From: Sarcocystis neurona
Taxonomy: Eukaryota > Apicomplexa > Conoidasida > Eucoccidiorida > Sarcocystidae
DNA: 64,000 nt
NCBI GenBank assembly: GCA_000727475.1
Contig: KL647288.1
Coordinates: 2,723,604 to 2,787,603 of the forward strand
Reading direction: 5' to 3'
Part shown: one piece after another, positions 25,091 through 36,782 of the stretch
How positions within the stretch are numbered: the first letter of the stretch is position 1
How the letters are laid out: every line of letters starts with the position of its first letter
Translations under genes and position numbers: made by a program
Notes under the pieces: model-generated
Told to the model about the DNA's origin: nothing
Seen by the model: only the letters and a program-made list of their open reading frames with translations
Database searches by the model: none

Positions 25091-28000
25091 GTAGCTGCGC
25101 GTGTACGTGTAGGTGTATGCATGCATGTGTCGCTATGGACTGGTGGGTTCCCATGCTGCGAGTGGAGGCCCGCGTTGCCGGAGGGTCATTTTGCTGCTCG
25201 CCCTGCAGGAGACGTACTTCTCTGGCTTTTCGTGCGTGGGCTTCGGCGAGGCGCTGCAGGTTGAAGCTGCTCTGCTGCTGCTGCTCCGACCTGTCCCGCA
25301 GCAGCCGTTCTAAGTAGGACACCCGACGACGCAGAAACTGCCGCTCTGTCTCCGTCACCTTTCTCTGCACTTCCTTCCCAAGCTGCTGCTCAGTCAAACC
25401 CATCGCCTTGTCTCTGCTGCCGATGCTGCTGTCGACGCCCGGCCTCTGCTCCACAGAGAAAGAGCGTTCTTGAGTACAAGTGGAGGGCGCCGGCTCTGCG
25501 GGGCAGATGAAGTCAAAGTACTGCGCCTCTCTTTTTAAATCATGCAGCTCGGCTTCCCGTTGCTGCAGCGCCTGCTTCAACGCTTTTACCTCCTGCTGCA
25601 GCAAGGACACCTCCTCTTTCTCTTGGTGTCTGCCTGCGCCGCTGCGTGGACTAGGTGGTCCACTCTCAACAACATCCACTGCTGCTTGCAGCGCCCTTTG
25701 CCTTGCTACCGCTGCCTCTTCTCCAGATGCGGTTCTTCCGCTGCTACGACGCCGCTGCTTTGCTCTCGTGCCGGCGCTCTTCCCCTCCTCCCTCTCATAC
25801 ACGCTGTCCCTGTTGGTGTTGCTTGCAATCCTGCTGCTGCTGTTAACATTGCTGCTGTTGCCCTTGGTGCTGCTCCTGCAGCTGCCGTCCATCTTGCTGC
25901 TGTCGCTTCTGCTGATATTACCACTGCTGCTTCTGTTGATGTTGCTCCTGCTGCTGCTGTTTTGTCGCCTTGCGGTCTGCAGGGCGGAGCCGTGCTCAAC
26001 AGCAGCGGCGCGCAGCGCGGCGTTTTCCCTGCGCAGTGCTGCTGCCTCGGAGAGAAGGGCCTCCAGCAGCTGCTCTGCCTGCAGCAGCTTCTCCTCCACA
26101 AGCGTGTCCTTGCCCTGCTGCCCTGCCCCTGCAGCAGCAGCAGCTCCAGTGCTGTCCTCCCCGGCAGCCGAAGAAGAAGCAAAAGAAGAAGAGAAAGGAG
26201 AGGCAACGGCACCTCCAGAGTCAGCCGCGTCAGCGGCAACGGCAAGGTCAGTACCAGCAGCAGCCGCTGCATCACCGCTTGCAGCAGCAGCAATAGCAGC
26301 GGAAGGTACCTCAGCAGCAGCAACAGCTGCGTCAGCAGCAGCAGCAGCAATACGGCGGGGCTTTACTAGAGCTTCCGAACAAGGAGCAGCACGTACTTGG
26401 GTGAGGGACTCTTGCCTCTGTGTTCGAAGAATCACGCCGTTTTGTTGCGTCGCTGAAGAAGTCTTCCGCAGGAACGGTTCGCTTCCCCGGTGAGTACCAT
26501 AGATTTCTTCTGATTCATGGCGCTGTAGCTGCACCGTCGCAGTACCAGCAGAAGCTCCCACAGCAGCGGCAGGCAGAGAAGAAGCAGCAGCAGGGAGAGG
26601 AGGAGACACCGACGTAGCAGGGGAAAAAGCACCCACCGTCTCAGGGGGAGAAGCAGCAGTGTCGGCGTGAGAAGAACTGGACGCGGCAGATGCTGCAGCA
26701 GCAGCAAAGGGAAACGCAGCAGCAGTTGAAGCGCCTGACGCCTCAGCAGCAAAAGCAGATGACGGAAGAGCAGCCTCGGCATCGCGAGACGCACGAGCAG
26801 CGACGAAAGAACGGGAGGGAGTCGATAAAACGGCAGTCGGAGGACGCTGAGCGGCTGCAGAGAACTCAGGAACTGCAGGAGCAGCAGCAGAGGGTTTGGA
26901 CGCGGAACAGCCATCAGCAAAAGGCACTGCTCCAGTCGTGTGGAAAGGAGCAGGCGCAGCTGCAGAGGCAAAGAAGGACGGCAGCGGAGGCGAAGAACAA
27001 GGAGAGAGAGAAACAGAAGGACGGCGCTCAGAAGCGGCAGAAGCCCAGGATGGAGATCTCCCCGGCGGAGAGGAGGAGAAGACGACTTCCGCAGCGAAAG
27101 CGAAGGCGTGGCGAGGTGGAGTAGCGGCAGCAGCAGCAACGTCCGTTCCCCGGCTGCTGTACGCACCAGCGGAAGTGGAGGGAGTTGCCGATTCACTCTC
27201 GAACGACGTGCTGCTGCTGTTTGCGCAGGTAGCACGGGGGGCTGACGAACTGCCAGCAGAAGTCCCGAGTCTTTCGGACCTGTCGTGCGGCAGCAGACTG
27301 CCATCGCCACGTCGCTGGTGTTCTTCCCACCCTGCCGTTGCCGGCTCACAGCAGGAGACTGGGTACGTAGTGGTCCTCTGAAGATCGAAAGACGCTTCCT
27401 CTGGCGGCACGCCTGTGTCCCTACATTTTCTGCAGCTGCTGCAGTCGGCGTGCCTCTGCTGCAGTGTGCTGCTGCTCTCTTGGTAACCCTGCTGATGTTG
27501 ACTGCCGTCCCTGTTGGTGTTGGCGCTATTTCTCTGCCGTTCCGCTCTGCTGCTACTTCTGTCGTCGGCGTCGTCAGGGGAGGTGCTGCCGCTGCTGCCG
27601 CGCTGGCGTAAGAAAGCGTCGCCGCTGCTTCGACACGTGCGGATGTATCGTCTCGTCTTCTGCGAGGCGGCACCTGTGCTGCGAAGCTGGCGGTGGGGCG
27701 AATTGCTGTTGCTGCTTCCGAATGGAGAAGCGCTGCTGTTGCCCAGGGAGTAGCTATTGCGCCTGCTGTCTCGGTAGGTCCTGCCGCAGCTGCAGCTGCT
27801 CTCTCTCTTGTCACTTCGTCGGCGCAGTTCTCCTCCGCCTCCGCTGTTGCTGGGGCCTCCTCCTCTGCGGTGCTGTCTTGGACTCTTGCTGCTGCTGCTG
27901 TTGTGCAGAGGACAGACGTGTAGTCGCAATTCCTCCCCTTTCGAGCCTCTTAATCGACTGCTGCAGCTGCTGTTTTCTCTCCGTAAATAGCCCTTCGTGC

Positions 28001-31000
28001 CACGACGCTGCGACCGACACCCCGTGCGCGACGGCAGTGGCCGTGGAACCGCAAAACAAGCGCCGCTGTCACTTCTTCGAAGAGGTCTATGTTCTGCTAC
28101 CTTTCCTCCAGTGCAACAACTCTCTTCTGCCGCTGCAACTTCTGCAAGTGCTCCTGCGGCTTCTGCTGCTGCAGCGGTCGTCGGCAGCACACGACAACTG
28201 GGTTCAGCAGGATGCGATACCCGAACAGCTGCTGCAGCAGCAGCAGCAAAGGACGCAGCTGCTGCAGAAGCACCGGTGGCAGAGCGCTTCGATGTTCTGC
28301 CCGTGCAGGCCGATGCTGCCGCTACTGCAGAAAGAGGAGGAGGAGCGTCGGCTGCAAGGAAGGACGCTGCGACTCGTGCTGCAGCAGGTGGAAATGAGGA
28401 AGCTCTGCTTGGTGCAGTAGCGAATATTCCTGGTACAGTCGGAGACGCTGCTTCTGCTGTTTCTGAGCACTCTGTTGATGAAGAAGCCGCTGCAGCTGCT
28501 GGTGAAAGACTCTCCGCTGCCGCAGTCCTTCTTCGTGTGTGTGAACGTCTCCCTGCTGCTGCAGCAGAGCGCACAGCTGCTGCTTCGAAAGCAGCAGCTG
28601 CTGCTGACGCCACTGCTGACTGTGGGGCACGCGGCGGAGAAGACGCTGCCGTGGACCGATCAGAAGCAGCTGCTGCTGCTTTGAAGCCGGCAGCTGTAGC
28701 AGGAATCGCATGAAGACGCCGGCGCAAGCTCCCAGCGGCAACGTCGAAAAGCGACTTGGCTGCTGCACCGGTTGCTCTTTCTAGTGCGCGTGCTGCTCTG
28801 GCAACAGATGAGGGAGAGAAAGACAAAGGAGAGAAACAAAACGAAGAGTGATGCCGAGGCGACGAAGAATTACACGAACATAACGAAGAAAGAGACGAAG
28901 ATGAACAGGCGGAGTAAGAAGAACGAGGAGCAGCAGCACAAGCTCGTCTACACGGGTCTGCCTGCTTGGCAGGCCGTACGCAGCCTGGCCTACCACATGC
29001 GTTGTCAGAAGAGGGCAGCGCATGCAGAAGATGATGAGGAAGAGAAACATTGCTGCTTTTGCTGCTCTTGTAAATGCTGAGTCGATGCCCAGTACTGTGG
29101 CCACCTTCTCGGCAAAACCTGCGGCTTTCAGAGGCGCACTCCAAGTGCCTGCAGCAGCAGCTGCCTCCGTCTTCGCTGCTCCACGAGCCGTCACTCAGAC
29201 TGCCGCTGCTGCTGCAGCCAATAGGACTGCTCGTCTTGACCCACTTGCCTCTACCGTTGCTGTCGCTGTTACTGCGGCCGTTGCTGCTCTTGTTGCTGCT
29301 GCTATCCTGGCGTCTATACTGGCTGTGGCTGAACTCCTTCTCCTTGTCGACCCAATCCTTGCTGCTGCAACTACGGTTGATGCCGCGCCTGCTGGGGTAG
29401 AGATCGTAGCCAGAGCTGAGCGTACCACTGCTGCGGTCGCACTCCGCATGAATGCTGCTGATGCTGTTGTATCGTTCGACGATGCTGCTGCAGTTTCTGC
29501 TGTTGCCCTCCGCCTGGTTGCCTCTGCATCTGTTCCTGCAGCAAACGTAGCTGCACTTGTTCTCGGCACTACTGGAGGCATTGCAGCAGCAGCAGCTGCT
29601 GCTGTTGCTGCTGTTGCTGTTGCTGCNNNNNNNNNNNNNNNNNNNNNNNNNNNNNNNNNNNNNNNNNNNNNNNNNNNNNNNNNNNNNNNNNNNNNNNNNN
29701 NNNNNNNNNNNNNNNNNNNNNNNNNNNNNNNNNNNNNNNNNNNNNNNNNNNNNNNNNNNNNNNNNNNNNNNNNNNNNNNNNNNNNNNNNNNNNNNNNNNN
29801 NNNNNNNNNNNNNNNNNNNNNNNNNNNNNNNNNNNNNNNNNNNNNNNNNNNNNNNNNNNNNNNNNNNNNNNNNNNNNNNNNNNNNNNNNNNNNNNNNNNN
29901 NNNNNNNNNNNNNNNNNNNNNNNNNNNNNNNNNNNNNNNNNNNNNNNNNNNNNNNNNNNNNNNNNNNNNNNNNNNNNNNNNNNNNNNNNNNNNNNNNNNN
30001 NNNNNNNNNNNNNNNNNNNNNNNNNNNNNNNNNNNNNNNNNNNNNNNNNNNNNNNNNNNNNNNNNNNNNNNNNNNNNNNNNNNNNNNNNNNNNNNNNNNN
30101 NNNNNNNNNNNNNNNNNNNNNNNNNNNNNNNNNNNNNNNNNNNNNNNNNNNNNNNNNNNNNNNNNNNNNNNNNNNNNNNNNNNNNNNNNNNNNNNNNNNN
30201 NNNNNNNNNNNNNNNNNNNNNNNNNNNNNNNNNNNNNNNNNNNNNNNNNNNNNNNNNNNNNNNNNNNNNNNNNNNNNNNNNNNNNNNNNNNNNNNNNNNN
30301 NNNNNNNNNNNNNNNNNNNNNNNNNNNNNNNNNNNNNNNNNNNNNNNNNNNNNNNNNNNNNNNNNNNNNNNNNNNNNNNNNNNNNNNNNNNNNNNNNNNN
30401 NNNNNNNNNNNNNNNNNNNNNNNNNNTTGCTGCTGCAGCCGTTGCTTTCACTGATGTTATTGCTGCTGCAGTGGTCCATACCCTTGTCAGCATAGCATTT
30501 GACGTTGGTGTTGCTGCTGTGTCTGCCCCTCCCCTTGACGCAGTTGCTGCTGGCACTGCCACTGCAGCGAGCAGATCTGCTGCTGCTGTGGCTGCAGGAA
30601 CGGCCATGTTGAGCGCGTGTGACAATGCAGTCGCCGGGCTTCGTGTAGTTGCTGCTGTCCCGGCAGCCTCTGTCACAAATGTCGTGGGGGATGTCGCTGC
30701 TATTGCCGGGACGCTTGCTGGTGATGCTGCTGCTGTTGCTGCAGTCCCGGTGGTGGCTAGCACGTATGGTCCTGCTGCGCCCAGCAAATCTGCAGCTGCT
30801 GTCTTCTTTCTTCGTGCTGCTCGAAGCCTCACGGGTGGTCCGGCTGTCACTGCTGCTGCTGGGAAAGTTCGTCTGCGCCCTGGCATGCTGCTGGTGCGAG
30901 GCATCTGCGGAAGCTGGCGCACAAAAGGACGCAGCAACGTCTGCGGTGGTGGTAGAAGAAGCAACTCGCGCTGCAGGGGGAGCAACACCTGCTAGGAAAG

Positions 31001-31253
31001 CAGCGTCTGCTGCAGCAGAAGCCAGGGCTGCAACAGTAATAGTTTCAGCAAGGTGCCTGTCACTAAGAAGTGCAGCAGCGGTATCTGCTGCGTCGCAAGG
31101 AGGGGAGCCTTGCGTCAGGCCAGCACATGGTAAACGGGAGTTTCTTGTGGCAGCAAACACATCAGCGGCTTCAGCACGAGGAAGAAGACGAAGCGTCGGG
31201 AGCATTTGCTGCTGCTTCATCGACGAAGCAGTAGTAGCCATAGAGACGAACAT
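25091..31253 (-). CDS. Long Ala/Ser/Gln-rich coiled-coil ORF, probably N-terminal part of the same gene (contains 800-bp gap)
   Basis: A single - strand frame stays open across more than 6 kb, including the gap, from an ATG near 31241-31253 to the TA repeat near 25090. The region nearest 25.1-27.3 kb looks most like real protein: KVTETERQFLRRRVSYLERL, QQEVKALKQALQQREAEL, LRRENAALRAAAVEHG, and a Pro/Ser/Ala-rich stretch with FLRKTSSATQQNGVILRTQ. Further upstream the frame is mostly poly-Ala or Ser/Asn read from CAG/GCT tracts. All frames are open through such tracts, so frame and intron content above about 27.5 kb are uncertain. A possible donor (GTACGT) follows HARKARE near 25210. Its motif V.YLE.L.RD.R recurs in the 21.1-20.5 kb exon, which supports one gene. 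No catalytic domain was recognised. Confidence 0.5.
29627..30426. other. Assembly gap (800 N)
   Basis: A run of exactly 800 N flanked on both sides by GCTGCTGTTGCTG repeats. The round length suggests an estimated gap in an unresolved CTG/CAG repeat. Protein reads across it are not real sequence. Confidence 0.98.
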
Positions 31254-31937
31254 CCATCAGTACCCAGGGGAGACAGCTGGTCGGAACAGTCGCAAAAAAC
31301 AGAAAAAAAAATACTGCCTCTCTCTCTCTTCATATATATATATATTAGCACCGGCCCCAGACTGCTCCCAGGTGCTGCAGAAGAGCAGCTTGAGAGAAGC
31401 CGAGGGAAGACCTGGAGCAATATTAACTGCTGGTGAAGAAAACTTCCAAGAGCAGTGAGTGAGGCGGGTGGTCCCTAGAGAGCAGCGAGAAGAGAGAAGA
31501 GAAAAATTACAAAGTTCTGTGAAGCCTTGGGGCTGGCAGCGTGGTCGCTCACGCTGGTGGGCGGGTGATGCGCGGGCTGCTGCTGCTGCTGCCTCTCCAG
31601 GCTTCCGTGCCAGCCACACAAGGAGGCTTGCTGTACGGTTCACACACACACATACACACACATATATATCAATATTTATGTAGAGATACCGACGCACACT
31701 ATACACACACGTATACGTCTTTGCATTCATATCTAGGTATCGACGCACACATACATACGTGCACACACATACACATCTGTGTCTATATATATTTTTGCGT
31801 AGGTACCGACGCGTATGTCACTGGTATCTCACGGGCATAGCTGTTTAATCTGTCTCCGCGGTCCTGCTGTATAACCGCCCTCCTCGCGAAACTCAGCCCC
31901 GGGTGTTGTGCACCCCTGCGCCGCAGCACTTCCTCCT
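31254..31937. other. Spacer between the coiled-coil gene and next - strand gene
   Basis: CT and TA microsatellite at 31317-31347, mixed sequence, then CACACA/TATA repeats at 31640-31810. No supported exon. The repeat density drops sharply to the right of this stretch. Confidence 0.45.
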
Positions 31938-32312
31938 CTACACCCAAAGATGTGGCACAGCATTTCTTGGACGGCGATGCTGCTGGGCTGGAGCCTTTCT
32001 CCCCTGTAAAAATCTTTCTCCTTTGTGAGTTGCACCCGTTCTTTGTCTATGGGAAGGTGGGCTACGCATCTTTCTTCCCCAGCGGTCCACGCGGATGCAA
32101 AGGTGACGGTACCTACCTGCTGCTCGCCGCGTTCTAGGCAGTCCCGGTCTATTCCCGTTAAAAGCAATTTCAGTGCTGCAGACAATACCGGCCACTTCCA
32201 CATTCGAGTGTCCGCTAGGCTCTCGACGTCTTCTGTGTAGCTTGCGAGTGCTGGATACGCTGTGAGCAGAAAATGCGGTGAGCGGTATTCTCCACTTCCT
32301 GTCTTGATGTTG
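31938..32312 (-). CDS. Last two exons of an unrecognised gene
   Basis: Exon 32312-32117 follows a good acceptor (TTCTCACAG) and ends at donor GTAGGT. It reads NIKTGSGEYRSPHFLL, AYPALASYTEDVESLADTR and MWKWPVLSAALKLLLTGID, ending CLERGEQQ. A short intron ends in TTTTTACAG. The terminal exon 32003-31938 reads GRKAPAQQHRRPRNAVPHLW and one more residue before a TAG, and the phases agree. Composition is ordinary, with no homopolymer runs. Upstream exons were not fixed; - strand sequence near 33410-33290 after a TTCTTCGCAG acceptor (reading ATCEADFFRLVEWNTASV) is one candidate. Family unknown. Confidence 0.5.
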   Translation of the reverse strand, partial: QHQDRKWRIPLTAFSAHSVSSTRKLHRRRREPSGHSNVEVAGIVCSTEIAFNGNRPGLPRTRRAAGRYRHLCIRVDRWGRKMRSPPSHRQRTGATHKGERFLQGRKAPAQQHRRPRNAVPHLWV

Positions 32313-35300
32313 CTGTGAGAAGAGGGAAGTTGAGAGAACGTAGAGAAAACGTCACTGCTGAGCGGAAGTCTGGATGCCGTGGCAAACAACGTTATTCCTG
32401 CCACCGTGCTACGGTGCTCCGGGGACAGCCACGTTGCAGAAGTATAAGTCAGTATCACACCGTATCGGTGTATGTTTGTACAGAGACAAAGATATATATA
32501 TATATGTTACACGTGTACATGTGTGTGTGTATATATATAAAAAAGTGTACGTGTAGTGCCTTGATCGCAGCTGCCGCTATGAGGTAGTTGGCCTGCGAGT
32601 TTTTCAGGAGTGTGTGCGTACACACACAGGACCGTATAACTACATGTCCGGGATTTCTCTTGCAGGTCAGGGCGGCCTCGCAATAATCCGATACGGCCAA
32701 CAAGCGCAGCGAAGTTCTTCGAAAGCCTCAAAATTGTGAAAACACAGACTCATGCATCAACCACGTATACTAGTGCAGATAGGTGAATGAAAAAGGTCGA
32801 TTTGGTCAAAATTAGTTGCCGGCCCACGACGTGCTGAGGACGCCAAAGAACGAAAAATTGGCAAAAGAGGGAACAGGAGACAGCAAGAGCCGATTTACTC
32901 TACCCGACACGACACGGCGGCACAAGATGCTGGAAGAACGGTCGAAGATGTTTTGCGAGATCTCTACGATCCTGTTGAGCTGTCCTCACAGCGGAGAAAA
33001 AGCAAGCGGCCGGGAGGCGAGAACCCGCAGAGGAATATGACAGCAGGGAGACCCGTAAAAATATACGATAAGGGGAAACTGAGCATATAAAGGTGTCCCT
33101 TGTGTTTTGGGTAATGTGAATGCGCAGAGCAACAGTTACTACCAACGTGTAGCCAGGCAGCTATGAATGAAGTGCGTTCTGGCTAACGGCCCTTCAACAA
33201 CACCAAGAAGGACAGTCCTGCCCGACACCGGCAAATGCTCGTACCTCAGCAATCAGATGCCAACATATATATATATATATATATATATGTGGTCAAAGAG
33301 GTGTGTCTTTGACGGTTCTTTGACGCTTGCTGTATTCCACTCTACCAAACGGAAGAAATCAGCTTCGCAGGTAGCGAGGAGGGCGCACGTGGAATAATTT
33401 GGCTGCGAAGAAACATGTGTGCACGTACGATGGCCGGCCGCAAACCTGAAGACGCGAACCAGTGCATTTATGAAGCCTGTTCTTCTACACTGAGTGCTGC
33501 AAATTGTGGAGCGGGCTGCAAACTGCATCCCTACGCATTCCGAGCTCCTGATTCTCTGACAAGAGAAGTTGAACGGGGAGAAACAAGAAAAGACGAAGTG
33601 GAGGGGGAAAATCTCGAGCTGTGGTTGTGCACAGATGTCTAATCCATTGGAAACCGAAGCCTGTGGTATACGGCATGTATACGCGCATGTACATACATTT
33701 GCGCATAGTTGTTTGTGTACACTTACATATGCTCCTAGACCCGGAAAGGCATACGAGAAGATGGCGTACATCGCCCTGCGCAGATAACGTGGGCAACGAG
33801 ACAAGGGGAAAGGGTCGCTAGCGAGTAGAAATATGCGTAGGAGAGTTTAGAAAATGTAAACGCAGCGATGCACACGAGGTTTATGAGAATTTCCTGGCTT
33901 GTATGGCAATCTCACGGGATGGCCTCACGACGGAGAAGGACATATTTTGGAGAAGAACTGGAAAAACAAGTCTCAACGGGAATGCGACCGCAACCCGTAG
34001 GTGCTTTCCGTCTTTACGAAGGAGACCTCAGTGTCTCTGAAAATCGGAGAGGCCTCAGAATATACAAAGACATGTAAGGAAGGCATTCCTTCCTGGAACG
34101 TGCACCAAGTACTTCGGACGTATACCCGTATGTGGGTTTCTCACATGGCTGCGCAGCGGCCATCGGGTGTCTACAGCAAGCAGACAGCATCGCTAGCGAT
34201 GAGGAGAAAGCCTGTTGAGTCGGTGACCATGAAAAATTAGTATTCTCCACTCACCCTCAGTCATCCTTAACTGTACCAAAAATGTGCGCAAAGTAGTCTT
34301 CCCCGGGAAACACAGATTCTTCGCCAGTCTTTACTTGTTATCCAAATTACGCAAGGGCCGTAGCAGGGAAAACAGACGGCTACACGTGGCTCGTCGACCA
34401 GCCGCAAAAGGAGGTCCGCTGAGGAGGCCCGAGCGTGCATGCGGCTCTTTAAAAGGTCTGTATATCATTTAGTTTTAAGATGTCAATGCGCACAATACAG
34501 ATGCTCCAGGAAACAGTCTTTATGTGCGCAGAATTGTATATCTCTATAAGTGGTAAAAAATTGTATGTGGCCGAGGTAAGGAAACGCCCTGTACTTCCTA
34601 CCGCTGTCGGGCTGCAGTAAGACTACATTAGGATGAGCAGCTTAGAACTCCCTGCTGGATCAACGGGCTTTTCTTGTAGGAAGACATTTGACAGCAGCAA
34701 GAAAATCGCAGTCACGTCCTGCATTGGGACGGAAGCATGCGCGAACGCCTCACTAGCACTGTTTCGGCGCTAGTGCCCCATAAAATATGTGGCTTAAACG
34801 CGCCCATGTCCTACCGCTTCCACGTTTGCGTTTTCCCTCAGTGGACACACACTGCGTCGAACACCACTGCGGTGCCTGCGCTTCGCCACGTGTATCTCCA
34901 TTCGCACAATCAAATATATCCATGTCATGTAGGCGGAACCACTCGTTACTTGATTACGCGTCCATTAGCAGACGTTTACATCAGTGCATAGGTAGATATG
35001 TAAGATGTAGACATACTCACATGTTCACGCGCACGTACACACACGTACACACGCGTACACACACGTACACACACACACGTACACACACGTACACACGTAC
35101 ACACACACACACATACTTGTATCACATGTGTACACAAGCATGTATATAGTCATATATAGACACCAACCTGGTGTTCGATGCAGTAGTTTTGAACGTGTTC
35201 ATAATGGAAAAGCACAAGGGTGGAAGTGGTATGACACGGGCACGTTGAAGATACATGTCGACATGCATGAAATTGTCTCAGCCATTCCCCGCCCACTAAA

Positions 35301-36782
35301 TCCAATTCGGCACAGGGGAAAAAAGAGCAGGGTAAAACCCGATCCACTTCAAAGAAGATAGGTTGGTCTGCGGTGGAAAATGGGAGTTTGTTCTACGGAA
35401 TGTACTAGGAAGGAAGAGAATGTCGTCGACATCAAAACAGAAGGCGGAATCTGTTTAAACGTATTTATCCGTACGCACTCGTGCAGGTATGTCTGTACGT
35501 ATAGAATACGTAAGTGAGGGTGGAATCAGCGTGTCATCCACACAGTAACGTCAGGGGAAGATGAAGACCGGGTGTGGGAGCTGGAGGACGACAAACAGAG
35601 ACAAAACAACCATGTTGACGCAGCTCAATTAAGCCGTCCGCAGAGGTCGCTTACAAGCAACAACCAGCTGCCGTAAATTCCATGTTAGGACACACTTGTC
35701 GAGTAGCTCAAAGGGCAGGACGCCTAAAGTCGCGGATATTAACCGTGAACTTTAATACATTCTCAGTTGTTCCTACAGGAGTTCTTGCGTTACCATCAGT
35801 CGCTGCTGTGTATTATTCTAGATACAGCGGTATTCCAGCAGGACAATTTTTTTCGTCCACATCAGCTGTGTAACCCTCGTGCTACAGTTCTTGACGACGC
35901 AGTCCGTGTAGGTTACTTCCATGCGAGTCAACACGGTGGCCGCGGAGAGAAACAGGAAGAGTACTTCTCTCTTGTCGAGTGGCAACGAACTATAGTGAGC
36001 GATGACGTGGATGTTGAATAGCAATGTAGACGGTCACTCAGTTGTTTCGACTGAAAGCATGCTTGCACAAATGTTCAGTGTTTGACCAAAAAACGTGTGC
36101 GTCCAACATAGCACTGGTTGACTGTTACGGTATAAGCAGAACCGTAAATTGATGTGAGAAGAACTTAGCGAAAGCTTTGTGTCTGCGTGTGTATCTTCGG
36201 ACCGTGAACTAGGGGCAGCATTGCTTGTGTAAACAACGCAGCGTAAGCAAAGGAGTTATCAACAGGAATGACTACAGAATAGTTGGGGGGGTGAAGCGGC
36301 TGTGCCCAAAGGGAATTTGCAGCCTTCGGCTCGTAGATTGGCTGCAAGAGAGGTTGGAATGATCAGCATTCTCTGAAGGAGGAACTGAAGAAGGAAGACT
36401 GATGTAACGAGACTAGACGCAGCGGTTGGCGTGGCTGCATTCGTATTTACAAGAAAATCGTGCACAGGCAAACATCTGTGAGGATACGAAAAGAGCAGGA
36501 GTGGTGTTGCTGTGGTCAGCGTTCTCGCCACACACCGTGTGTCTATACACCTTGCTGCCTTGCGCAATTGACAAGAGAGTCTGAACCACGTGTGTGGAAA
36601 TCCGCATATAAGGTTATCATACCTCTTGTAAACACACAAAATGTCGTTTGTCCCCAACGTTCCTCCAGCCGCAAAATATATAACAACATATACAGTGTGT
36701 AACTCCACGTAAGAAAGATTCCGACGTATTTGAGTCTATGCGGTGTAGCTCTCGTTACAAAACGTATCGTGTAGAATGCGAT
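32313..36782. other. Repeat-poor region, gene content unresolved
   Basis: Mostly unique sequence with few microsatellites: TA at 33264-33290 and an ACACGT tract at 35018-35115. A + strand frame at about 32790-33090 reads TVEDVLRDLYDPVELSSQRR before GTAAAA or a stop, and looks exon-like. A + strand frame ending at 33642 reads REVERGETRKDEVEGENLEL. Others at 33900-34077 are similar in quality. None could be chained into a gene with matching phases. Short exons of one or more genes are likely here. Confidence 0.35.
35018..35115 (+). repeat. ACACGT/ACAC microsatellite
   Basis: Alternating CGTACACACA and CGCGTACACA units form a compact purine-pyrimidine alternating tract in an otherwise repeat-poor stretch. 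Confidence 0.9.

Noticed and set aside
29022..30995. Long + strand Ala/Val-rich ORF across the gap
   Set aside because: It is an out-of-strand read of GCT/CTG repeats and N bases. Every frame is open there and the sequence has no domain.
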